Numbered from the stretch's first letter, positions 8,848 through 17,769 are shown. The stretch: 64,000 nucleotides of DNA from Kribbella rubisoli (GCF_004217145.1 NZ_SHKR01000012.1:620001-684000), one strand, 5' to 3'. Made by a program: numbers and translations. The notes: generated by a model from the sequence alone, not told the origin.

Positions 8848-9582
8848 TCAGGCGCGGGCTGTGTCCGCGCGGAACCGGCGGAGGCCGATGAACCCGAGCA
8901 CGACGGTCCAGCCGAGCACCACGAGCAGCGCCTGGGTGTCGATTCCGCCCTGCGTCAGGGCGCTGCGGGAGGTGAGCCCGGTCCAGTATGCCGGGGTCAG
9001 TTGCGCGATGTGCTTCATGACCGACGGCATCTGGTCGACCGGCAGCCACAGTCCGCCGAAGGCCGCGATCAGCATCGTGCTGAGACCGGTGATCGGCTGC
9101 ACGCTGTCCGGCTTGGCGATGTACCCGATGACCAGGCCGATCGCGGCGAACGGCAGGGCACCGAGCCAGGACACCAGCGCGACGGTCATCCACTGGCCGA
9201 TGCTCAGGTGCACGTGGCCGAACATCATTCCGAAGGCGAAGACGACCAGCAGCGGGGGGATCGCCAGCAACAGGGACAGGATCACCTTGTTGACGACGTA
9301 CGCCTGGGGCTTCAGCGGGGTCAGCCGCAGTGTCCGGTTCCAGCCGCCGTCGCGCTCGGCCGCGATCACGCCGCCGCTGCTCATCGCGGCGGACATCGAG
9401 CCGAACATCGCCATACTCACCATCACGTAGGCGATCGCGGAGATCCCGCCCTCGCTCGCGTCCTTCGGAAGTGTCATGCCGAAGATCGCGAACAGCACCA
9501 GTGGCATCAGGATCGAGAAGATCAGCACCCGGCGGTTCCGCAGGGTACGGCGGATGTCGAAGATCAGGTAGTTGCGGTTCAT
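8848..9582 (-). CDS. ABC-2 type exporter permease
   Basis: 244 aa with about six hydrophobic helices and an N-terminal cytosolic stretch (MNRNYLIFDIRRTLRNRR) typical of ABC-2 permeases. The ATG at 9582 overlaps the stop of the ATPase gene (ATGA), so the two are translationally coupled. Together they form an exporter, probably of a lipid or antibiotic-like compound; the substrate is not readable. Confidence 0.92.
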   Translation of the reverse strand: MNRNYLIFDIRRTLRNRRVLIFSILMPLVLFAIFGMTLPKDASEGGISAIAYVMVSMAMFGSMSAAMSSGGVIAAERDGGWNRTLRLTPLKPQAYVVNKVILSLLLAIPPLLVVFAFGMMFGHVHLSIGQWMTVALVSWLGALPFAAIGLVIGYIAKPDSVQPITGLSTMLIAAFGGLWLPVDQMPSVMKHIAQLTPAYWTGLTSRSALTQGGIDTQALLVVLGWTVVLGFIGLRRFRADTARA

Positions 9583-10481
9583 GCCAGCGTCTCCTCTTGG
9601 GCCGCGCTGATCGCGAGGACGGCGTCCTCCAGGTCGGCGGACGTTACTTCGATGTCGTGGGCGGTGGTGTTCTCCAGCAGGTGCCGCAGCGTGTTGTCGG
9701 AGTCGGCGCACTGCAGGAGGACGACCTCACCGCGGGTCTCGACATTCCGTACGCCGGGCAGCGACGCGAGCGCGGCGAGATCGGCGCCGGGGATGGTGGC
9801 GCGGATGGTGCGGCCGGATACGCTCGCCTTGATCTGCGCGGCGGTGCCGTCGGCAACGACCTTGCCGTTGCGCATCAGCACGACGCGGTCGGCGTACGAG
9901 TCGGCCTCTTCGAGGTAGTGGGTGGCGAACAGGACCGTGCGGCCGCGGGCAGTCTCCTCGTGCATCGACGCCCAGAAGTCGCGGCGGGACTCGACGTCCA
10001 TCCCGGTCGTCGGCTCGTCCAGGACGATCAGGTCGGGCTGCGGGATGATCGCCATCGCGAACCGCACCCGCTGCTTCTGACCGCCGGACAGTGCCTTCAT
10101 CGTGCGGCCGGTCAGGTCGGCGATGCCGGCGCGCTCGAGCGCCTCCTGGACGGGCATCGGGTCCCGGTGCAGACCGGCGACCAGGTTCAGCAGTTCGCCG
10201 ACCTTGGCGTCCTCGATGATCCCGCCGCTCTGCAGCATCACGCCGACCTGGCCCTGGGCGATCGCGTCGGTCGGCGATCCGCCGTACACCTGGACGGTGC
10301 CGTTGTCCGGCTTCACCAGGCCGAGCAGCATCTCGATCGTGGTCGACTTGCCGGCGCCGTTCGGCCCCAGCAACGCCACCACCTCGCCGGCCCGGATGGT
10401 CAGATCCACCCCGGCGACGGCCTGCACACTCGCATACTTCTTGGTCACACCCCGCAGGCTGACTGCAGTCGTTGTCGTCAT
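9579..10481 (-). CDS. ABC exporter ATPase
   Basis: 300 aa. Walker A GPNGAGKST, signature LSGGQKQRV, Walker B LIVLDEPTTGMD and the H-loop ATHYLEEAD are all present. The C-terminal extension after about residue 220 is like DrrA-type drug-export ATPases. First gene of the exporter/two-component operon. ATG at 10481 chosen over an upstream in-frame ATG because the family begins a few residues before the VSLRGVTKKY strand. The 214-bp gap to the divergent DUF1269 gene should hold both promoters. Confidence 0.94.
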   Translation of the reverse strand: MTTTTAVSLRGVTKKYASVQAVAGVDLTIRAGEVVALLGPNGAGKSTTIEMLLGLVKPDNGTVQVYGGSPTDAIAQGQVGVMLQSGGIIEDAKVGELLNLVAGLHRDPMPVQEALERAGIADLTGRTMKALSGGQKQRVRFAMAIIPQPDLIVLDEPTTGMDVESRRDFWASMHEETARGRTVLFATHYLEEADSYADRVVLMRNGKVVADGTAAQIKASVSGRTIRATIPGADLAALASLPGVRNVETRGEVVLLQCADSDNTLRHLLENTTAHDIEVTSADLEDAVLAISAAQEETLA

Positions 10482-10695
10482 ACCCAGAAGCTTGTCGGAG
10501 GGCGCTCTGCACCCCCTGGATCGCTCGTCACGACCCATCCATGACATCCGTCAGCAGCCTTTCAGGGTCGGTTCTCAGGGTTGTTCACCGACGGCGCCAA
10601 CTATTCGCCGGGACGGACCGTCCAGTGGTGAAGAGGGGGTGGTTGAGGTGGTCGAACTACGGGCACGAGTGGGAGGGTGGCAGGGGAGGAGCGAG

Positions 10696-11187
10696 ATGGC
10701 GACGTTGACGGTGTGGAAGTTCGAGAACTGGGACGGGGCCAACCAGGCGATCGGGACGCTGGAGAGCCTGGCCAAGCAGAAGCTGATCAAGATTCATGAC
10801 GCCGCGTCCGTGTCGTGGCAGCCGGAGAAGCGGCGGCCGCGGACCCGGCAGGTGCGGAACATGACCGGGCCGGGCGCGGTCGGCGGGGCGTTCTGGGGGA
10901 TGTTGTTCGGGACGATCTTCCTGATGCCGTTCGCCGGAGCCGCGATCGGGGCCGCGGCGGGTGCGGTGGCTGGCAGGCTCATCGACGTCGGGATCGACGA
11001 CGACTTCATCAAGGAAGTGCGGGCCCAGGTCACGCCGGGGACGTCGGCGCTGTTCCTGCTGTCCAGCGAAGAGGTGACCGACAAGGTCCGGGAGACGTTC
11101 CAGAAGACGAGGCTCCGGGCCAAGCTCATCCACATCAACCTGAGCGACGACCAGGAATCCGCCATCCACGAGATGTTCGGCGACTGA
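10696..11187 (+). CDS. DUF1269 protein with glycine-zipper membrane segment
   Basis: 163 aa. N-terminal alpha/beta part (TLTVWKFENWDGANQAIGTL), a central Gly/Ala-rich double hydrophobic hairpin (GAVGGAFWGMLFGTIFLM, then GAAIGAAAGAVAGRLID) and a C-terminal alpha/beta part ending HINLSDDQESAIHEMFG. This is the DUF1269 pattern, of unknown function and often stress-associated in actinobacteria. ATG at 10696 with a ggggagga site. Convergent with the esterase gene. Confidence 0.82.
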   Translation: MATLTVWKFENWDGANQAIGTLESLAKQKLIKIHDAASVSWQPEKRRPRTRQVRNMTGPGAVGGAFWGMLFGTIFLMPFAGAAIGAAAGAVAGRLIDVGIDDDFIKEVRAQVTPGTSALFLLSSEEVTDKVRETFQKTRLRAKLIHINLSDDQESAIHEMFGD

Positions 11188-11212
11188 TTCAGCGCCGTAT
11201 TCAGCGCCGTAT

Positions 11213-12187
11213 TCAGGGTCGGACGAAGTCCAGCACGCGCAGCCAGTCTTCTTCGAGGAGCGCGTGGCCGCCGGGGCGGACGTGGTACCCGATGTCGCCG
11301 TTCTTGAACGCCGGGGTTGCCGCGACGACGGCCAGGTACTCGCCGATCGGATCGGCCCAGGCGTCGTCCTCGGCACTGGCGACGTAGACGCGACGGGGCG
11401 CGATGCCGGCGAGCAGTTGATGCTGGTCTAGGTGCGGCGGCGGGCTCCCGGCGTACGCCGAGAACGAGGGCACGAACCAGTGCGGGAACCTCGTGGTGAT
11501 CGCGGCGATGTCCTCGCCGCCGGGATGGCGGAAGAGGGAGGCGCCGCAGCAGCCGGAGTCGTTCGAGACCGTGACCGCGAAGCGTTCGTCCTGTACACCG
11601 GCCCAGAGGGCGGCCTTGCCGAGGCGTGAGTGCCCGAGCGCGATCGCGCCGTCGGTGGTCAGGCCGGAGATGTCGGCCGCGACGTCCAGGCATCGCGAGA
11701 GTCCCCAGGCCCAGGCTGCGACTGCGCCCCACGGTTCGCCGGTCGGGAACAGCGCGCGTACGCCGCGAGCGTCCGGGTCGTCGGGCTCTATCTGCTGGTA
11801 GTCGACGGTGAGTACGGCGTACCCGGCGTCCATCACCTTCGCGTACGGCCAATCGTCGATCGTCTGGTCGTTGCCGGCGAAGTTGAGCGCCACGATCACC
11901 GGCGCCGGGCGCGCGTGCGCCGGAAGGTGCAGGAGGGTGTCGAGCTCCAGATCGCCGAGCGGACAGGCGATCACCGCCCGATGCCGCAGCCGATCACCCG
12001 TCCCACCGAACACGCCCTCGTCGCGTGACCGCAACACCACCTCACGCAGCCGTCCACCGTCTGGCGTCCGCCCGAAGACGGTCCGCGCGAACTCTCCGGC
12101 AACGTCGTCGCCGCCGAGTGGTGGCAAGTCCGGCAGCTCGGCCTTCCGCCACGCTTCGGGCAGGAGGTCCGCTGAGTCTGTCGTCAT
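11213..12187 (-). CDS. CE15-like glucuronoyl esterase / alpha-beta hydrolase
   Basis: 324 aa alpha/beta hydrolase. The nucleophile motif GHSRLGKAALWAG and the following NDSGCCGASLFR match bacterial glucuronoyl/acetylxylan esterases of the CE15 type, which cut ester links between glucuronoxylan and lignin. The catalytic His is probably in GGHALLEEDW near the C-terminus, and the acid in VASAEDDAWADP. No signal peptide, so it acts on imported oligosaccharides or a different ester. Start ATG 12187 with an aaggat site. Confidence 0.82.
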   Translation of the reverse strand: MTTDSADLLPEAWRKAELPDLPPLGGDDVAGEFARTVFGRTPDGGRLREVVLRSRDEGVFGGTGDRLRHRAVIACPLGDLELDTLLHLPAHARPAPVIVALNFAGNDQTIDDWPYAKVMDAGYAVLTVDYQQIEPDDPDARGVRALFPTGEPWGAVAAWAWGLSRCLDVAADISGLTTDGAIALGHSRLGKAALWAGVQDERFAVTVSNDSGCCGASLFRHPGGEDIAAITTRFPHWFVPSFSAYAGSPPPHLDQHQLLAGIAPRRVYVASAEDDAWADPIGEYLAVVAATPAFKNGDIGYHVRPGGHALLEEDWLRVLDFVRP

Positions 12188-12248
12188 GAACCCATCCTTG
12201 CTGGAAATGTCGTTGACCGGGGCGTTGTGGAGTGTCAGGGTCCGGGGC

Positions 12249-13160
12249 GTGGATCGGGTTGCGAAGTTGCACGACGACGAGGTCGAGATCGACACGTCCC
12301 TGGTGGAACGGCTTGTTGCCGAGCAGTTCCCGCAGTGGGCAGGGCTGCCGGCGCGGGTGGTGGAGCGGTCGGGGACGGACAACGTCACGTTCCGGCTGGG
12401 GGATGAGCTGTCCGTACGGCTGCCGCGGACCGAGTCGACCCAAGGGCAGGTGGAGAAGGACCTGACCTGGATGCCGCGGTTGGCGCCGCACCTGCCGGTG
12501 TCGATCCCGGAGCCGCTGCAGCTCGGCGAGCCGGGACACGGATATCCCTTCAGCTGGGGCGTCTACCGGTGGCTGCCGGGCCGGCCGTTCGATGACTCGT
12601 CGGACGACGCGGTTGCGCTGGCGCGGCAGTTGGCCGAGTTCGTGCGGTCGCTCCGGGAGGTCGACACCACCGGAGCCCCGGTGCCGTCGGACAACCCGTT
12701 CGATCGCGGTACGCCGTTGGCGCCGCGGGACGCGATGTTCCGCGAGGCGCTCGACGAGCTCCGCGAGTACTTCGACACCGGCCTGCTGCTGGCGGCTTGG
12801 GAGGAGTCGCTGGCGGCGGACACCTGGGACGGTACGCCGACCTGGATCCACGGCGATCTGATGGCGGGCAACGTGTTGGTTGCTGACGGCAAGCTTTCTG
12901 CGGTGATCGACTTCGGTACGGCGCGTGCCGCCGATCCGGCCGGTGATGTGCTGGCGGCGTGGTTCCTGTTTGCCGGTGAGTCCCGGCGGGTCTATCGCGA
13001 GGCTCTCGAGGTGGACGACGACACCTGGCTCCGGGCGCGGGGGTGGGCGCTTTCGCTGTCGCTGATCGCGATTCCGTACTACCGGCACCGGGACCCGGAC
13101 GCCATCAGCGGCGGTCAGGAGTACATCGCCGACGTTCTCAGCGACTTCGTCGGGCGGTAG
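12249..13160 (+). CDS. Aminoglycoside phosphotransferase (APH) family kinase
   Basis: 303 aa kinase-fold protein. Catalytic loop WIHGDLMAGNVL (HGD plus Asn) and metal-binding VIDFGTA are intact; the N-terminal pattern KLHDDEVEID..LVERLVAEQFPQW is typical of a common actinobacterial APH-like family. Such proteins are annotated as aminoglycoside kinases but rarely confer resistance, and the substrate is unknown. GTG at 12249 is preferred over ATG 12186, because the latter would overlap the divergent esterase start and add about 20 residues not expected in the family. Confidence 0.82.
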   Translation: MDRVAKLHDDEVEIDTSLVERLVAEQFPQWAGLPARVVERSGTDNVTFRLGDELSVRLPRTESTQGQVEKDLTWMPRLAPHLPVSIPEPLQLGEPGHGYPFSWGVYRWLPGRPFDDSSDDAVALARQLAEFVRSLREVDTTGAPVPSDNPFDRGTPLAPRDAMFREALDELREYFDTGLLLAAWEESLAADTWDGTPTWIHGDLMAGNVLVADGKLSAVIDFGTARAADPAGDVLAAWFLFAGESRRVYREALEVDDDTWLRARGWALSLSLIAIPYYRHRDPDAISGGQEYIADVLSDFVGR

Positions 13161-13739
13161 TCACCAGAGTTTGTCGATGCGTCCGGGGTAGAGGGCGATG
13201 CGGGCGTTGTCGAAGGTGGCGGCAGCTTGCTGGGCGGCGGGGGTGAAGAAGGCGGCCATGGTGACTTTGTCGAAGCCTGGTTGGTCGCTCGGGAACGGGT
13301 CATCGGGGGTGCCGCCGATGAGGGTTGTGTCGGGGAGGAGGTGGAAGCCGGCGCGCTCGTAGAACGGTTGTAGCGGGCGGTCGCAGGTGAAGAGGGCCAG
13401 GTCGCCGTTTGTCATTGCCGCGCGGGCGGCGGTGACGAGTCGGAGGCCGTAGCCGTGGCCGCGGAGGTCCTTGCGGGTGACGACGGTGCTGAGTCCGCCG
13501 GCGCGGAACGTGTTGCCGGCGTGGTCGAGGTCCTTGTGGAGGATGTCGAGGGCGGCCACGACGGTTCCGTCGTCGATGAGGAGAACTGACAGCGGGCGGA
13601 GGCTCGGGTCGTGAACCTGGGCATCGGCAGGCGAGTCGACCGAGTCCGCGGTGGGCGGCCACGCTTCGTTCTGCAGCGTGTAGACCTGGCGGCGAAGGTC
13701 GGCGGGGACGGCGGCCTCGGGGTGGGACTCGATGTGCAT
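13161..13739 (-). CDS. GNAT N-acetyltransferase
   Basis: 192 aa. The acetyl-CoA binding segment is LSTVVTRKDLRGHGYGLRLV (R-G-x-G-x-G/A type), followed by ALFTCDRPLQPFYERAGFHL, which is the GNAT motif B. Its ATG (13739) overlaps the TGA of the upstream tetR gene by one base, so it may be co-regulated with that repressor. Substrate unknown. Confidence 0.88.
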   Translation of the reverse strand: MHIESHPEAAVPADLRRQVYTLQNEAWPPTADSVDSPADAQVHDPSLRPLSVLLIDDGTVVAALDILHKDLDHAGNTFRAGGLSTVVTRKDLRGHGYGLRLVTAARAAMTNGDLALFTCDRPLQPFYERAGFHLLPDTTLIGGTPDDPFPSDQPGFDKVTMAAFFTPAAQQAAATFDNARIALYPGRIDKLW

Positions 13740-14362
13740 CAGGTGGACTTGAGGGTGTGGAGGCCCTGCCAGAGGAGGTCTTGGAGGGTTCGGGCTACCT
13801 TCTCGGGGCTTGGCGGGGTGGCGGAGCGGGTGCGCCAGATGGCCAGGCGTTCGGTGGCGCCTGAGATGCTTTGGGCAACGATCTGGACCTCGTCCTCGTC
13901 GACCGGCCGGCCGGCGGGGAGGTTCATCCGGACCATCGTGGCGATCAGCTCGATGAACGCCGCGCGTACCTCGTCGGTCGCCTCCGCGGCCGGGCCCGCG
14001 CTGAGCATGCCCTCGTCGACGAGCACCGACCATGCCTGCGGATGGTCGTCGAGGAACTGGAACCACGCGACGAACCCGGCGTACAGCGCATCCTCCGCAT
14101 CCGGCGCCGCCATCACCGCATCGGACACCGTGTCCAGCAGTTGACCGCGGAGACGGGCGAGGCAGGCGAGGAACAGGCCGTCCTTCGAGCCGTAGTACTG
14201 GTAGATCAGCGGCTTCGAGACGCCGACCTGCGCGGCGACGTCGTCCATCGACGTGCCCTGGTACCCGCGCGCGCCGAAGATCCGCTCGGCCGCCTCGAGG
14301 ATCTCCCGTTCCCGGGCGGCCCGGTCGCGACGGCGCTTCGGGGCGGCAGTGGTCGAGGTCAC
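13739..14362 (-). CDS. TetR-family repressor
   Basis: 207 aa. N-terminal HTH: RERILEAAERIF-type helix (REREILEAAERIFGARGY), then TSMDDVAAQVGVSKPLIYQY and YGSKDGLF. The C-terminal ligand domain is variable. It is divergent from the flavin monooxygenase gene, with a perfect 8-bp inverted repeat between them (14388-14406), so it probably represses that gene and itself, and releases on binding a ketone or lipid-like ligand. Confidence 0.92.
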   Translation of the reverse strand: MTSTTAAPKRRRDRAAREREILEAAERIFGARGYQGTSMDDVAAQVGVSKPLIYQYYGSKDGLFLACLARLRGQLLDTVSDAVMAAPDAEDALYAGFVAWFQFLDDHPQAWSVLVDEGMLSAGPAAEATDEVRAAFIELIATMVRMNLPAGRPVDEDEVQIVAQSISGATERLAIWRTRSATPPSPEKVARTLQDLLWQGLHTLKST

Positions 14363-14387
14363 TTGCGCAGTCTAACTGACTCCGAGT

Positions 14388-14406
14388 AACTTACTGGGAG
14401 TAAGTT
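14388..14406. promoter_or_regulatory. Probable TetR operator
   Basis: AACTTACT (14388-14395), spacer GGG, AGTAAGTT (14399-14406): a perfect 8-bp inverted repeat in the 66-bp gap between tetR and the monooxygenase gene. The size and position fit a TetR dimer site overlapping both promoters. Confidence 0.7.
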
Positions 14407-14428
14407 CCAGCCGAGCGGGAGGCCAGGG

Positions 14429-15883
14429 ATGACTGAGCAGCATCGGATCGTGGTGATCGGCACCGGGTTCGCCGGGATCGGAATGGCGGTCCGGCTGAAG
14501 CAGGCCGGGTACGACGACTTCGTCGTACTGGAGCGTGCCGATGACGTCGGCGGCACCTGGCGCGACAACACGTACCCGGGCTGCCGGTGTGATGTGCCGT
14601 CGCACCTGTACTCGTTCTCGTTCGCGCCGAACCCGGACTGGTCGTCGACGTTCTCGCCGCAGCCCGAGATCGAGGACTACCTCCGCAAGGTCACCGACGC
14701 GTTCGGTGTTCGCCCGCATATCCGCTTCGGTCACGCGGTCGAGTCGGCGAGCTGGGAGGACGGCGGCTGGCGGATCGTGACAAGCGAGGGCGAGTTCACC
14801 ACGGACATCCTGCTGTCCGGCATGGGTCCGCTCGCCGAACCGTCGTACCCGAAGCTGCCGGGGATCGAGGACTTCGAGGGCGAGGTCTTCCACTCGGCGC
14901 GGTGGAACCATGACCTGAGCCTCAGCGGCCGCAAGGTCGCGGTGATCGGGACCGGTGCGTCGGCGATCCAGTTCGTGCCGGCGATCCAGCCCGAGGTCGA
15001 GGAACTGCACCTGTTCCAGCGCACGCCGCCGTGGGTGATGCCGCGTCCGGACCGCAAGATCACCGCGGCCGAGAAAATGGTATACCGGCGGTTTCCCCTT
15101 GTGCAGAAGGCGATTCGGGCGGGCATCTACTGGGGGCGCGAGTCGATGGTGCTTGGGTTCGCGAAGCTGCCGGCGATCATGAAGCAGGCGCAGAAGGTCG
15201 CCGAGAAGCATCTCGCGCACCAGGTCCGCGACCCGCTGCTGCGCGCCAAGCTGACGCCGGACTTCACTCTCGGCTGCAAGCGGGTGCTGATCTCCGACGA
15301 CTACTACCCTGCGCTCGCGCGTCCCAACGTCGAGGTGGTCACCGACGGGATCGCCGAGGTCACGCCGACCGGCATCGTCACGGACGACGGCGTGAAGCAT
15401 GAGGTCGACACGATCATCTACGGCACCGGCTTCAAGGTGACCGACCTGCCGGTGATGGACATGGTGCACGGCCGCGACGGCGTTTCGCTGCGCGAGGCGT
15501 GGGTCGACGGCATGGAGGCCCACCTCGGTACGGCGATCGCCGGCTTCCCGAACTTCTTCATGCTGATCGGCCCGAACACCGGCCTCGGCCACAGCTCGAT
15601 GGTCTTCATGATCGAGTCCCAGATCGCCTACATCCTCGATGCGCTGAAGACGATGGACGCGCAGGGGTTGCGGGAGGTCGAGGTACGCCGGGAGGTGCAG
15701 CGCGCGTTCGTCGACGGGGTCCGCGCGTCGATGCGGAACACGATCTGGACCCGCGGCGGCTGCACCAGCTGGTACCTGGACTCGGAGGGCCGCAACACCA
15801 CGCTCTGGCCGTCGTTCACGTTCCGGTTCCGCCGGCTGACCAGGCGCTTCGACCCCGGCGATTATCAGACGCTCGCTATGTGA
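14429..15883 (+). CDS. Flavin-dependent Baeyer-Villiger-type monooxygenase
   Basis: 484 aa FAD/NADPH enzyme. First dinucleotide fold IVVIGTGFAGIGMA with VGGTWRDNTYPGCRCD; second fold VAVIGTGASAIQ; the BVMO fingerprint F-x-G-x3-H-x3-W is seen as FEGEVFHSARW. The family inserts an oxygen next to a ketone or oxidises N/S compounds. Residues near the C-terminus (GGCTSWYLDSEGRN) match the CTSWY-like block of BVMOs that act on long or cyclic ketones. Divergent from tetR; the downstream membrane gene is 55 nt away. Confidence 0.92.
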   Translation: MTEQHRIVVIGTGFAGIGMAVRLKQAGYDDFVVLERADDVGGTWRDNTYPGCRCDVPSHLYSFSFAPNPDWSSTFSPQPEIEDYLRKVTDAFGVRPHIRFGHAVESASWEDGGWRIVTSEGEFTTDILLSGMGPLAEPSYPKLPGIEDFEGEVFHSARWNHDLSLSGRKVAVIGTGASAIQFVPAIQPEVEELHLFQRTPPWVMPRPDRKITAAEKMVYRRFPLVQKAIRAGIYWGRESMVLGFAKLPAIMKQAQKVAEKHLAHQVRDPLLRAKLTPDFTLGCKRVLISDDYYPALARPNVEVVTDGIAEVTPTGIVTDDGVKHEVDTIIYGTGFKVTDLPVMDMVHGRDGVSLREAWVDGMEAHLGTAIAGFPNFFMLIGPNTGLGHSSMVFMIESQIAYILDALKTMDAQGLREVEVRREVQRAFVDGVRASMRNTIWTRGGCTSWYLDSEGRNTTLWPSFTFRFRRLTRRFDPGDYQTLAM

Positions 15884-15900
15884 CATCGAGCGTGTTACAT
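15878..15900. promoter_or_regulatory. GTTACAT-type inverted repeat before membrane gene
   Basis: ATGTGAC (15878-15884) and GTTACAT (15894-15900) form an inverted repeat with one mismatch and a 9-bp spacer, overlapping the monooxygenase stop. The half-site GTTACAT is identical to the one between the MerR gene and the next membrane gene (18804-18822), suggesting shared control. Confidence 0.45.
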
Positions 15901-15938
15901 TCGATCGGTCGGATCATCCGGGCTGATCGGAGGGCGCG

Positions 15939-17255
15939 GTGCTGGAGTTGCTCCTCCCGCTCCACGGGATCGGCAGTCGAGGGGACCTGCCGGTTCCGAT
16001 GTGGCTGGCGATCTACTCCGCCGGCGCCGCGGTCGCGGTCTCGTTCTTCGCGCTCGCTGCGTTCTGGTCGCGTCCGCGCTTAGAGCGGATCACCGGCCGG
16101 CCGCTCGGCGTACTGACCCGGATCGTCGACAGCCGCGCGTCCCGCGGCGTACTGAAGGTTGCCGGTCTCGCGGCGCTCGCGTTGCTGCTCGGCGCCGCGT
16201 GGTTCGGCGATTCCGAGCCGTCGCGGAACCCGGCGCCGACCTGGCTGTACGTATGGATCTGGGTCGGCATCATCCCGCTGTCGCTGCTCTGCGGCCCGAT
16301 CTGGCGGCTCGCGAATCCGCTACGCACGATCGCGGGCCTGGTACGGCGTACGTCGTACCGGCAGCTGCCCGATCGGATCGCCTACTGGCCGGCCGTAGGG
16401 GGACTGGCCGGCTTCCTCTGGCTCGAATTGGTATACCAGGACGGATCCGAGCCACTCGTCGTCGCCATCGCGATAACCATCTACTCGGCCGTGAATGTTG
16501 CCGCAGGCATCGTTTACGGTCCGGCTTGGTATACCACCGGCGACAGCTTCGAGGTGTACGCCGAAGTACTCGCGCGACTGAGCCCGATCGGCCGCGGCGC
16601 CGACGGGCAGCTGGTACTGCGGAACCCGTTGGCCGGCCTGGCGACCACGCCGCAGCGCCCCGGCGTCGTCGGCTTGCTGTGTTTGTTGCTCGGGTCAACG
16701 GCCTTCGACGGCATCTCCCGTTGGTCGGCGTGGACCCAGCGCACAGGCGAGCTGAGCCGCCCGCAACACCTCGTGGTCTACACGCTAGGGCTCATCAGCG
16801 CGGTCGCGATCGTGACGGGCCTGTTCCTGCTGGCCGCCCGGACAACCGCGGCGGTGCAGACAAGGCCCGGCGGGATCGGACCAGCCGGATTGCCTGGTGC
16901 GTTTGTTCACTCGCTGGTGCCGATCGCGATCGGGTACGCCGTCGCGCACTACTTCTCGTTCGCGATGTTCCAGGGGCAGGAGGGCTGGCTGCTCGCGACC
17001 GACCCGTTCGCGCGCGGATGGGACCTGCTCGGGACCAGCGGGATGCGGATCGACTACGCGTTCCTGAGCACCGGTTTCATCGCGGGGGTCCAGATCGGTG
17101 CGATCGTGCTCGGACACGTACTCGGGGTCGTGTCCGCGCATGATCGCGCCGCCGACCTGTTCCGCCGCAGGCAGCTGCGACGTGCGCAGTACCCGATGCT
17201 CGCCGCGATGGTCGCCTTCACCGCCGGCGGCATCGCCTTGGTGACGGCCTCATGA
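15939..17255 (+). CDS. Polytopic membrane protein, unknown
   Basis: 438 aa with roughly ten hydrophobic helices and short loops. No transporter signature is recognised. Short conserved-looking loops include WFGDSEPSRNPAPTW and FSFAMFQGQEGWLLATDP. It shares an operon with the 61-aa protein that overlaps its stop, and follows the flavin monooxygenase. GTG start at 15939 after a ggaggg site. A role in lipid or redox processes with its neighbours is a guess. Confidence 0.75.
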   Translation: MLELLLPLHGIGSRGDLPVPMWLAIYSAGAAVAVSFFALAAFWSRPRLERITGRPLGVLTRIVDSRASRGVLKVAGLAALALLLGAAWFGDSEPSRNPAPTWLYVWIWVGIIPLSLLCGPIWRLANPLRTIAGLVRRTSYRQLPDRIAYWPAVGGLAGFLWLELVYQDGSEPLVVAIAITIYSAVNVAAGIVYGPAWYTTGDSFEVYAEVLARLSPIGRGADGQLVLRNPLAGLATTPQRPGVVGLLCLLLGSTAFDGISRWSAWTQRTGELSRPQHLVVYTLGLISAVAIVTGLFLLAARTTAAVQTRPGGIGPAGLPGAFVHSLVPIAIGYAVAHYFSFAMFQGQEGWLLATDPFARGWDLLGTSGMRIDYAFLSTGFIAGVQIGAIVLGHVLGVVSAHDRAADLFRRRQLRRAQYPMLAAMVAFTAGGIALVTAS

Positions 17256-17437
17256 TCGCGCTGCACATGGGCGGCATCCCCGAGACCGCGATGGTCCTCG
17301 GCCCGATCCTGCTGATCGCCGCCTTCATCCGCATCGCCCGCCGCAACGAGGCCAACCTTCCCAACGAGGACGACGACTGGGACGCAGGCCTCGGCGACCT
17401 GCCGGAGCAGCAGCGCGACCCGGCCCGTCGCACCTGA
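17252..17437 (+). CDS. 61-aa single-span membrane peptide
   Basis: One hydrophobic helix (ETAMVLGPILLIAAFIRIA) followed by an acidic tail (NEDDDWDAGLGDL). The ATG overlaps the TGA of the polytopic membrane gene (ATGA at 17252), so translation is coupled, and it is probably a small subunit or partner of that protein. A strong hairpin follows directly. Confidence 0.6.
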   Translation: MIALHMGGIPETAMVLGPILLIAAFIRIARRNEANLPNEDDDWDAGLGDLPEQQRDPARRT

Positions 17438-17444
17438 ACAAAGT

Positions 17445-17490
17445 GAGGCCCGGAGAACCCCCTGCGGTTCGCCGGGCCTCGCCCCGTTTT
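17445..17490. terminator. Bidirectional hairpin terminator
   Basis: GAGGCCCGG-A-GAACC pairs with GGTTC-G-CCGGGCCTC across a CCCTGC loop: 14 pairs with one A/G mismatch, stem 17445-17480, followed by gccccgtttt. It lies between two convergent genes. Confidence 0.8.
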
Positions 17491-17500
17491 CCCCGTGGCT

Positions 17501-17722
17501 CTAGGCGGCCAGAGCCGGTTCGTAGTACCCGCTCAGACGCGTGGGTGTTGCGATCGAGACGAGCTTGGCGAGCTCGGAGCAGCCGGCGCTGAGCGCGGCC
17601 TCGAGCGTGGGCCACTGGTCGACGCACCAGTACGGGTCGTCGGGCTGACGGTCGTTGTCGTCGTCGATGTCGGCGCACCAGCCGCCGGAGCGGATGTGGT
17701 GGACGTGCAGTCGAAGCTTCAT
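17501..17722 (-). CDS. Small acidic protein, paralogue of the 5599-5802 gene
   Basis: 73 aa starting KLRLHVHHIRSGGW, then CADIDDDNDRQPDDPYW and a helix AALSAGCSELAKL. The pattern W-ADxDD..DxQPDxPxW and the following helix match the 67-aa protein at 5599-5802. No known domain. Its leader contains a tandem repeat (17726-17769). The two copies differ most at the C-terminus. Confidence 0.7.
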   Translation of the reverse strand: MKLRLHVHHIRSGGWCADIDDDNDRQPDDPYWCVDQWPTLEAALSAGCSELAKLVSIATPTRLSGYYEPALAA

Positions 17723-17725
17723 GGC

Positions 17726-17769
17726 GGTTCAGCTCTCGGGTTCAGCTCTCGGGTCAGCTCTGGGTTCAG
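17726..17769. repeat. Short tandem repeat in the leader of the 73-aa gene
   Basis: About three and a half degenerate copies of a 12-13 bp unit GGTTCAGCTCTCG lie right upstream of the minus-strand start codon. Read on the coding strand each unit is CGAGAGCTGAACC, so the GAGAG in the last unit may serve as ribosome site, with the others as decoys or slippage products. Confidence 0.5.

Noticed and set aside
11188..11212. Doubled TTCAGCGCCGTA between convergent genes
   Set aside because: Only two short copies; too little to call an element.
12186..13160. Aminoglycoside resistance gene
   Set aside because: Kinase motifs are present, but this APH-like family is broad and nothing points to antibiotics.
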